A DNA stretch of 64,000 nucleotides from Camellia lanceoleosa (taxonomy: Eukaryota; Streptophyta; Magnoliopsida; Ericales; Theaceae): assembly GCA_025200525.1 (NCBI GenBank), contig CM045760.1:43605932-43669931 (forward strand), written 5' to 3'. A program made the position numbers and the translations under genes. Below, one piece after another: positions 56,381 to 64,000 of this stretch (position 1 is its first letter; every line of letters starts with the position of its first letter). The notes under the pieces are model-generated. The model ran no database searches. It was not told the origin of the DNA and saw nothing but the letters and a program-made list of their open reading frames with translations.

Positions 56381-56637
56381 TGTTAAGAGTTTATTTTAAT
56401 TATTGTTATTTCTTTGAATAAGTCTATGTTGTCTTGTTCTTCTGGGAGTCAGTTGTAGAGTCCTAAGTTTTAGGAGTATTCTATTATCTTGGAAGTCTGT
56501 TAGTCATGGATCAAGATTAGTTCCATATTACCTGCTAAGTTTGTTTTGTATATTCTATTTAAAGTTACTTTCAGTCAATGAATAAACAGAGAAGTTCAGC
56601 AACATTCTTCCTTCAATTGCTTTTTGTTTTTCTCACA
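56381..56637 (+). repeat. Copia 5' LTR
   Basis: TG...CA ends, 257 bp. A TATTCTATTTAAAG stretch near 56556-56569 may serve as the TATA region and AATGAATAAAC near 56577 as a polyadenylation-type signal. Confidence 0.93.
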
Positions 56638-56640
56638 TTT

Positions 56641-56653
56641 TGGTATTAGAGCC
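56641..56653 (+). promoter_or_regulatory. Copia primer-binding site
   Basis: TGGTATTAGAGCC, one base from the usual plant copia site TGGTATCAGAGCC that pairs with initiator tRNA-Met. Confidence 0.88.
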
Positions 56654-56708
56654 ACCAAGAAATTCTCCTTGGAAGCAACAGTCTTCTTACTATTAGTAGC
56701 AATCATTC

Positions 56709-59700
56709 ATGGCTAACAAGGTAGTCGATAACTATGTCCAGCCAGCTATTCCTCGCTTCGATGGTCACTATGATCACTGGAGCATGTTGATGGAGAATTT
56801 TCTAAGATCTAAAGAATATTGGACTCTCGTGGCAACCGGTTTTGTGGAACCAGAAACTGGAGCAGTTTTGTCAGAAGCACAGTAGAAGAGACTCGATAAA
56901 CAAAGGCTAAAGGATCTCAAGGTGAAAAATTACTTATTTCAGGCAATTGATCGTACAATTCTGGAGGCCATTCTCCGGAAAGAAAATTCCAAGCAGATAT
57001 GGGACTCAATGAAGAAGAAATATCAAGGCACATCGAAGGTCAAGCGCTCTCAACTCCAAGCACTTCGCCGAGAATTTGAGACCATTCAAATGAAATCTAG
57101 TGAGAGTGTTTCAGATTATTTTTCAAGGACAATGGCGATTGCAAATAAGATGCGGATCCATGGTGACCAGATACAAGATGTTATCATCGTGGAAAAGATT
57201 CTTCGCTCCATAACTACGAAATTTGATTACATAGTCTGTTCAATTGAGGAGTCCAAGGACATTGATAAACTATCAGTTGATGAGTTGCAGAGTTCGTTGC
57301 AGGTCCATGAGTAAAAACTCAACCGTAGTACCACTGAGGAGCAAGCCTTGAAGGTCTCAACCAATGGTGAATCTTCAGCAGCAAGAGGATCCGGTCGAGA
57401 TAGAGGACGAGGCTGCAGTTGAGGCAGGGAAAGAGAAAGTCGTGATGGCAAACCCATAAATAACAAAGAGGACAACCACACTCCAAATTCAAGAAGTAGA
57501 GGTAGGGAGCATTACAATCAACAGTCAACTAATCATGAAGCAAAATGGGACAAATCAAATATTCAGTGCTACCACAAGTATGGACATTATAAGTCTGAAT
57601 GTCATACTAATTTACACAAAGAAAAAGGGAAAAAAGTCCAATTTTGTAGAGAGAGAAGAAGAAGCCACTCTTCTAATGGCCTGTCATACCATGGAAGAGA
57701 ATCAATAGAATTTATGGTATCTAGACACAGGTTGCAGTAATCATATGTGTGGAAGTAAGTCAATTTTTACAAACTTGGATGAATCTTTTTGAACCTCTGT
57801 AAAGTTTGGTGACAATTCTATAATTTCGGTTATGGGAAAATGTGATATTCACATTCAAACTAGAGATAATTTTACTCAGATTATTTCTAGTGTTTTTTAT
57901 GTGCCAGAATTGAAAAGCAACTTGCTTAGTGTGGATCAACTTCAAGAGAAGGGTTACACATTCACAATCAAAGATGGTGTCTGTTTAATTAATGATCCCG
58001 AAAGAGGTGCAATTGCTCATGTCAAGATGACTACAAATCGAATGTTTCCATTACATATCAAGTATGATACTCAGTCTTGCTTCTCTGCCAACGTGAAAGA
58101 CTCAACATGGCTATGGCATCTTCGCTATGGTCATCTGAATTTTAATGGGTTAAAGACCTTATATGAGAAAGAGATGGTAATAGGCATTCCAAAAATTGAT
58201 CCTCCTAAGGAAATCTGTGAAGAGTGTGTTGTTGGTAAGCAACATCGTAATCACTTTCCAAAATGGAATGCATGGAGAGCTATAAAAACACTGGAGCTGG
58301 TCCATTCTGATATTTGCGGGCCCATAAATCCGACATCCAATGGTTATAAGAGGTATTTTATTACATTCATTGACGATTATAGTCGGAAAACATGGGTGTA
58401 TTTTTTTGCAGCAAAAATCTGAAGCTTTCTCAGCATTTAAAAGTTACAAGGCCCTAGTTGAGAAACAAGTTGGGAGAGCTATTCAAATTCTTCGAACCGA
58501 TCGTGGTGGAGAATACAATTCACGAGAATTTGCAAATTTTTGTGAGGAACATGGAATCAAAAGGCAACTTACAGCAACCTATACACCACAACAAAATGGT
58601 GTGTCTGAGAGGAAAAATCGTACAATCTTAAACATGGTGGGAAGTATGTTGGCAAGGAGAAGTGTTCCAAAGAGTTTTTGGCCTGAAACAATCAATTGGG
58701 GAGTTCACATATTGAATAGAAGTCCCACACCAGCTGTCCGAAACATGACACCCGAAGAAGCATGGGCTGGGCGTAGACCATTCGTTGATCATTTCAAAAT
58801 TTTCGGATGTATAGCATAGGCTCACATTCCTAATGAAAAGAGGAAGAAGCTTGATGACAAAGCAGAAAAATGTATTTTTCTTGGTGTTAATGAATATTCA
58901 AAGGCCTATAAGTTGTATAATCCCATCACCAAGAAGATTGTTGTCAGCCGGGATGTGGTGTTTGACGAAGAAAGGTCATGGACGTGGGTTGTTGATGACT
59001 CAGAGCAGCAGCAGATTCCAACAAATTTTGATGGAAATAATGAAGAAAGTAATCAGCCTTCAGATGATAATAGGCAGCAACATCAGACTCCATCCCCACC
59101 AATCCACAAAGTCTAGGAACAACAATATTTGGTGATATGCTCCCATCAAATTCAGCAGGAGAACATCCTGATGCTCCAACCGGATCGGGATCTCAACGCA
59201 CTAAAAGAAGGCCAGCATGGATGCAAGATTATGAGGTAAGTGGATTTGATCAAACAATTGATCCACTCATGCACTTTGCTCTATTTGCAAATTGTGATCC
59301 TGTAATATTTCAAGATGCTATCAAAGAAACAAAGTGGCAGAAAGCCATGGATGTGGAAATCAATGCCATAGAGAAGAATGACACATGGGAGTTGATAGAT
59401 TTTCCAAAAGTTTATAAGTTAAAGAAGGCATCATATGGATTGAAATGCACTCAGAGCTTGGTACAGTCGTATAGATGCTTATTTTGCTAGAGAAGGCTTT
59501 CATAAATGTCCATATAAGCATACATTTTTTACAAAGCTTGGAGAAAGTGGAAAAATTCTTATTGTATGCTTATATGTGGATGACCTGATTTACACAAGTA
59601 ATGATAATGCAATGTTTGATAGTTTTAAACAATCTATGATGACTGAGTTTGATATGACAAATTTGGGGTTGATGCACTACTTTCTCGGCATCGAAGTAGT

Positions 59701-60529
59701 ACAGTCATCAGCTGGGATTTTTGTTTCTCAGAAGAAATATGTCCAAGAAGTCTTGAACAGGTTTCATATGAAGGATTGCAATTCAGTTGGAACCCCAACA
59801 GCACCTGATTTGAAGCTAGAAAAGAAGTCAGATAGAAATAAGGTAAATGCCACTCTTTATAAGCAAATTGTGGGAAGTCTAATGCATTTGACTTCATCTA
59901 GGCCTGATATAATACATGCTATCATCCTAATCAGTCGCTATATGGAGAATGCAACAGAGCTTCATCTCTTAGCAGCAAAAAGAATATTTCATTACTTGCA
60001 AGGTACAAAGGATTTTGGTATTTTCTATAAAATGGGAGCACAATCTGGTCTATTTGGTTACACTGATAGTGATTATGCGGGGGATCCTGATGATAGAAGA
60101 AGCACTTCAGGTCACGTGTTTATGATAGGGACAGGGGTTGTTTCATGGTCATCCAAAAAACAGTAAATTGTGACTCTATCAACAACTGAAGCTGAATTTG
60201 TTGCAGCAGTATCATGTTCATGTCAAGCTATTTGGCTAAGAAGGTTAATTGAAGCACTCCACTACCAATAGCAAGGTCCAACATTGATTTATTGTGATAA
60301 TGTTTCTGCAATCAAGCTTTCCAAAAATCCAATTTTACATGGGAGGAGCAAGCATATAGATGTGAGATATCATTTCTTGCGTGATCTCTGTAAGGATGGT
60401 ATCATTGATTTAATTTTCTGTAGAAGTGAAGATCAAGCTGCAGATATTTTCACCAAGCCTCTTAAGCTACCCGTGTTTGTGAAGTTGAGGCAAATGTTGG
60501 GAATTTGTTCGTTGAAGGATGTTGTTTGA
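56709..60529 (+). pseudogene. Copia gag-pol polyprotein, broken
   Basis: The start codon at 56709 opens MANKVVDNYVQPAIPRFDGH. Gag follows (UBN2-type, YFSRTMAIANKMR), with a TAG at 56883 and a TAA at 57312. The zinc knuckle CYHKYGHYKSEC lacks the second Cys of the usual CX2CX4HX4C. Protease has WYLDTGCSNHM (DTG at 57724). Integrase has the WLWHLRYGHLN...CEECVVGK zinc region and the D (HSDICGP), D (RTDRGGEY) and E (NGVSERKNRT) residues, but a frameshift in the poly-T near 58405 splits it, and a TAG at 58817 stops it. Reverse transcriptase jumps from TWELIDFPK to VYKLKKASYGLK near 59405, losing roughly 110-130 residues including the first catalytic Asp region. YVDD is kept (59573-59584). RNase H (GYTDSDYAGDPDDRRSTSG) has a TAA at 60164. 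It ends at 60527-60529. It cannot make active enzymes. Confidence 0.92.
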
Positions 60530-60599
60530 GGGAAGAGGAGTCCACTGTCATGCAGAAGCTGAAGCTTATTTTCTCTAAACTGATGTCTAAAAGATACTC

Positions 60600-60613
60600 A
60601 GTTTAAGAGAGGG
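60600..60613 (+). promoter_or_regulatory. Copia polypurine tract
   Basis: Purine-rich AGTTTAAGAGAGGG directly before the 3' LTR. Confidence 0.75.
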
Positions 60614-60870
60614 TGTTAAGAGTTTATTTTAATTATTGTTATTTCTTTCAATAAATCTACGCTGTCCTATTCTTCTGGGAGTCAGTTGTAGTGTCCTAAG
60701 TTTTAGGAGTATTATATTATCTTAGAAGTCTGTTAGTCATGGATCAAGCTTAGTTCCATATTATTTGCTAAGTTTGTTTTGTATATTCTATTTAAAGTTG
60801 CTTTTAGTCAATGAATAAACAGAGAAGTTCAGCAACATTGTTCTTTCAATTGCTTTCTATTTTTCTCACA
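60614..60870 (+). repeat. Copia 3' LTR
   Basis: Partner of 56381-56637. It is followed by the target duplication ATTTA (60871-60875) and, 57 bp later, by host exon 3. Confidence 0.93.
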
Positions 60871-60932
60871 ATTTAAAGACAATAAGTGAGGAATTATTTA
60901 TTATTGTTATTATTATTTTTCTTTGCATGTAG

Positions 60933-61026
60933 GAAATGATTAGAGAAACGTTAAAAAATGAATGTTTGTGGGAAGCTTTTTGCGAAGTTCCCGCCGTTTT
61001 GAATTTTTTGACATGGATGATGGCAG
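60933..61026 (+). CDS. Host gene exon 3 (after the 46-kb intron)
   Basis: After the acceptor TTGCATGTAG the segment reads EMIRETLKNECLWEAFCEVP, then AVLNFLTWMMA, and ends at GCAG|GTTTGC with one base left over. It starts in phase 0, matching the end of exon 2 at 14811, and has no stop. The Glu/Leu/Trp-rich helical composition is protein-like. No function is recognised. It lies just 62 bp after the copia element. The link to exons 1 and 2 rests on phase, strand, order and open frame, not on a known family. Confidence 0.55.
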
Positions 61027-61617
61027 GTTTGCATAAACAAAGCTATTTATTGTCTTTTCTCCTCATTTATTTTTTAATTTTTTGATACTTTGTTAATATT
61101 ATAATTGACCTCTTAAAAAATAAAAAGAACAAATTACTCCCTGACAGATGTTTGAAAATGCAATTAGTCGAAGAAAAACATTTCACCAAATTGCTTGGGC
61201 AAAAAATGTTTAAAACCACTTTTTTTTTTTTTTTTAAACATGTTTAAAAGTACATTTTTGTCTCATAAAAGATTAATTAGCTCAAGAGAACATCACTATA
61301 GTTAAATTAAATTTCCAAGCAATTTCCTCTAATTGATCACTTTTGAACACTTTTTAAAAGTCAATTTGTTCCAATTAATTATTGGGGGGGCTAACTGCAC
61401 TTTTAAACATTTTTCTAGAAGTATATTGTCGATTTCTTTTTTATTTTTTTATTTTTAACTGGCACTATGAAAAAACTATGGAAAAAATAAGAAGATTTGA
61501 AGTTAGGAATATCAATGAACCCTGATAATTGCATTGCTCAGGCAACTCTTTTTTAGCTTCTAGGGTCTATTTCTTAGTACAAGATCCCTCTAAAACACTA
61601 CGTAACATTATTGCATT
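61027..61617 (+). other. Host gene intron 3, part before the TRIM-like element
   Basis: AT-rich, with poly-T and poly-A runs. A small additional exon cannot be excluded (acceptor-like TTGCTCAG near 61540), but nothing is convincing. Confidence 0.4.
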
Positions 61618-61622
61618 GAAAT
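61618..61622 (+). repeat. Target site duplication GAAAT, left copy
   Basis: GAAAT precedes the TRIM-like element; the right copy is at 62806-62810. Confidence 0.9.
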
Positions 61623-61842
61623 TGTTAAGATAATTGTATAAAGAGAGATAGTGAGAAAAGAGAATATCTATATATTGAATAATGTTGTATATTATATTGT
61701 TGTATTGAACTATTACCAGAGCTGATCTATATATATGACTTACATAGAGTGATAATCAAGAAACTATGAGAATATGGAAACATATAGAAATATGAAAACT
61801 TATCGAATATGGAAAGTAATATATTCTAGTTTTGCTTTAACA
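61623..61842 (-). repeat. TRIM-like element: 3' LTR (minus strand)
   Basis: 220 bp, shared with 62577-62805 along its whole length, for example AATAATGTTGTATATTATATT and GAAACATATAGAAATATGAAAA in both (shown shortened in position terms at 61676 and 61769). Confidence 0.88.
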
Positions 61843-62576
61843 ACCCCCAAACTCAAATAGGTAAACTAACTTGAGTTAGGAAGAACAAAAAAAATTAAAT
61901 AAGAGTTTGATGCTAGGGCAAACGAAAGAGTCTGCTAGGGGCGATTTAGAAGGGGCGATTTAGAAGAGTCTGCTGCTAGGGGCCAACGAAAAGGCCTACT
62001 ATGGGCAATAAAGAAGAGTTTGCTGCTAGGTCAAATGAAAGGGGCCTACTAGGGGCCCGAGGAGGCAACTAATGTGATGGGCCTTGAGAGGCACTTGAAT
62101 AGGAACAGATGTTGAACTAGCAAACATGACGCACATGTAACTTATGATGTGGTACTGAACAGTGATATATGAAAGAGTGTGCCATGGGCGCGGCTTATGA
62201 AAGGGTGCGCCAGGGGACAGCTTGGATCGTTTTCATGGTGTATCACCATGTTGAGCATAATATAGAGATACTACCCCCTTCAAACTCAAATAGGTTTTAA
62301 GATAGAAACCAATTTGAGGTTGAAAGGGAGAGAACTAAGAGAGAGTGAGGATGCACAAATAAATAAATAAATTTTGATATGGATTCAGATCTATACTGAA
62401 GGAGCAGAAGATTGAGATTTGACACTCGTGGCGGAGATGGTGGTTGATTAGTTGTTGAAGATTGGGATTAACACAGGTTTGTGTTGAAACTCCAATGGGC
62501 AATGAAGGTAAGATTGCTAATTGGCTGCCTGTCAATGAACCAGAAAGATAGGCCAGATCTTATAATTCTGATACTA

Positions 62577-62805
62577 TGTTAAAATAATTGTATAGAGAGA
62601 GAGAGAAGAGAAAAGAGAAAAAAGAATCTCTATATATTAAATAATGTTGTATATTATATTACTGTATTGAACTATTACAAGAGGTGGCCTATATATAGGA
62701 CTTATATAGAGTGTTAATTAAGAAACCCTGAGAATAAAGAAACATATAGAAATATGAAAATCTGACAAATATGAAAAAGTAATATATTCTAGATATACTT
62801 TAACA
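62577..62805 (-). repeat. TRIM-like element: 5' LTR (minus strand)
   Basis: 229 bp. The reverse complement starts TGTTAAAGTATATCTAG. It is followed on that strand by the primer-binding-like site. Confidence 0.88.
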
Positions 62806-62830
62806 GAAATATACTATGACTATGCTATAG

Positions 62831-63098
62831 ATCTCCCTTACTCAGTGGATTATCTTGGAGCAAGAGGTAAGAGTTGTTATATTTTGCCGATAAGAATAAT
62901 GGAACAATTCTGTTTGTAGAACTAGAAGGTTGTGAGATAGTTCAGTCCATATCCGGTGTGGATGTTAGAGCATTGGGAGGACCTTTGTTTAGGAACAACT
63001 ACCAAGAAGCAGCCAGCTGGCTACCCCTTTCCACTCGACCTTCTTCTATGTGTTTTGAACCCCAAACTCATCCAACACGATGGAGACTTATATTATAG
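62831..63098 (+). CDS. Host gene last exon (candidate), with a probable frameshift
   Basis: The acceptor GACTATGCTATAG, or TTACTCAG 15 bases later in the same frame, completes the split codon of exon 3 and gives LPYSVDYLGARGKSCYI. That frame then closes at 62937-62939, but from about 62874 another frame is open for 74 codons: YFADKNNGTILFVELEGCEI, VQSISGVDVRALGGPLF, then ...ASWLPLSTRPSSMC, ending RWRLIL and TAG at 63096. The switch would need one missing base, most simply in the T run near 62881. Either the gene is now mutated, or the splice pattern is different from what I infer. Function not recognised. Confidence 0.45.
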
Positions 63099-64000
63099 AG
63101 TAAATATTTTAGAACTCCTTAAACTTTGATTTTTTTTTTCCCCTTCATTAAGCTCCTAACTAATTTTTTTTATTCAAATAAGTTATCCAATTTTCTACAT
63201 TGATCCAATAGTTTGTTCATTTTTTTTTCATGAATTGAGATTAATTTTATTAATTTATTTTTGGAGCATTTACATACAAGTCTTAATTTATGAACTTATA
63301 CTCCATTAAGTCTTAACTAAGATGTTTTGGACCTTCAAGTCCCATTAAATTTTTAATAGTCGGAATTGTCCTTTAAACAATCATTGTTCATCATTTATAA
63401 TCATCTATAAATGAACATGATAATTTGACATTTATTTTGATTTTCAAAACTTTAAAACATCAACTTTCAAATTGAAAAAACTAAAAAAAAAAAAGGAAAA
63501 AAATAATTTTTATTTGAAAAAATTGAATTTTTTTTTGTGCAAAATTAAAAATTTTGTGCCTATAAAGAAGCATGATGATGAAATATTGATGTGCAAAACT
63601 GAAAAAAAAAATGAAAAAATTAATAATGTTTTCAGTTTTAAAACTGGAAAACACTGATAATGTTCTTAATTTTATTAATAATTGAATCAAACTAATAAGT
63701 TGAAGGGCAAAAACGTTTAATCTCATTCTCTGTTTTTTTTTTCCCAGTTAGTGAAACAATTATCTGGAACATTACTATGCAAAATTGATAATGTTCTTAG
63801 TTTTAAAATTTAGAAAAAAACTGATAATATTCTCAGTTTTATTAAATAAGACTTATTGATTCGAAAATTATTAGATAGAACCTGAGCTACCATAACATTT
63901 GTAAATAGAATTTTAAAGTAATTAACTCTTTATTTTTTTTACAAAAAAATTAATTGAAATAATTAGCTCTCAAAATGATCCATAATATCTTATGGGTTAA
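63099..64000. other. AT-rich sequence downstream of the host gene
   Basis: No gene was recognised. Short motifs like ACTGATAATGTTCTTAGTTTTA recur near 63620, 63655, 63790 and 63820, which suggests old local duplication. A possible polyadenylation region lies here, but no strong signal stands out. Confidence 0.45.

Larger units (their letters stand above)
56381..60870 (+). mobile_element. Ty1/copia LTR retrotransposon, complete but defective (4,490 bp)
   Basis: 257-bp LTRs (56381-56637 and 60614-60870) both begin TGTTAAGAGTTTATT and end TTTTTCTCACA. They are flanked by the perfect duplication ATTTA. A primer-binding site TGGTATTAGAGCC follows the 5' LTR and a purine-rich tract AAGAGAGGG precedes the 3' LTR. 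Domain order gag, protease, integrase, reverse transcriptase, RNase H is that of copia. By eye the LTRs differ at about 18 of 257 positions, so the insertion is not recent. The coding region has many stops and a large deletion in the reverse transcriptase. Confidence 0.95.
61623..62805 (-). mobile_element. TRIM-like non-autonomous LTR element, minus strand (1,183 bp)
   Basis: The terminal repeats 61623-61842 and 62577-62805 begin TGTTAA(G/A)ATAATTGTATA and end CTTTAACA. They are flanked by the perfect duplication GAAAT. On the - strand a primer-binding-like site ATAGTATCAGAATT (plus 62563-62576) follows the LTR, and a purine-rich GTTTGGGGGTTG-like tract (plus 61843-61861) precedes the other LTR, so the element reads right to left. 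The 734-bp interior has no gene. It holds short repeats around AGGGGC(C/G) and GAAAGGG(G/C)CCTAC (61918-62060) and a second copy of the CAAACTCAAATAGGT block near 62281. The LTRs are clearly diverged. Confidence 0.9.

Overview
The window reads as nuclear DNA of a flowering plant, most likely a dicot. It is AT-rich, full of introns with plant-type splice sites, and dominated by plant transposon families: CACTA, Ogre/Tat-like Ty3/gypsy, Ty1/copia, L1-type LINE, TRIM-like and MITE. No species can be named from the sequence. No bacterial genes, CRISPR array, rRNA or tRNA gene was recognised.

Layout. (1) 1-13099: the visible part of a decayed CACTA (En/Spm) DNA transposon on the + strand. It holds a TNPD-type transposase pseudogene (3376-6788), a 13-exon second gene ending in a Ulp1-type C48 protease domain (6946-10355), an array of hairpin-forming subterminal repeats (about 12530-13080) and a CACTA-like 3' terminus at 13099. 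Its 5' terminus was not found. (2) 13550-63098: pieces of one unrecognised host gene on the + strand. Exons lie at 13550-13632, 14679-14811, 60933-61026 and about 62831-63098, and the splice phases agree across the first three joins. Intron 2 would then be about 46.1 kb and filled with nested transposons. (3) Inside intron 2: a MITE (14830-15040); a LINE on the - strand cut into two pieces (15507-15867 and 55458-55735); an old minus-strand Ogre/Tat-like element that cut it (15868-55457); a younger plus-strand relative (17342-35596, target duplication CCCTG) sitting in one LTR of the old element; two solo LTRs in the old element's interior (41092-44854, target duplication CTATT; and 48476-50955); another MITE-like inverted repeat (55759-56140); and a copia element (56381-60870, target duplication ATTTA). 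(4) In intron 3, a small non-autonomous TRIM-like element (61623-62805, target duplication GAAAT) ends about 25 bp before the likely splice acceptor of the last exon.

The order of events follows from what interrupts what: LINE first, then the old gypsy element, then the young gypsy element and the two solo LTRs. Both gypsy elements carry gag remnants, a tRNA-type primer site and a polypurine tract, but I see no protease, reverse transcriptase, RNase H or integrase in either. They look like gag-only, non-autonomous members of one family that would need a partner's enzymes. Each carries a tandem-repeat array in the same place, upstream of its polypurine tract, but the two repeat sequences are unrelated.

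The most interesting points are the host gene that may be transcribed across a 46-kb transposon nest, the differing 3' arrays at one position, a conserved non-coding motif shared by the gypsy interiors, a patchwork of differences between the young element's two LTRs, and a tandem exon duplication in the CACTA Ulp1 gene.
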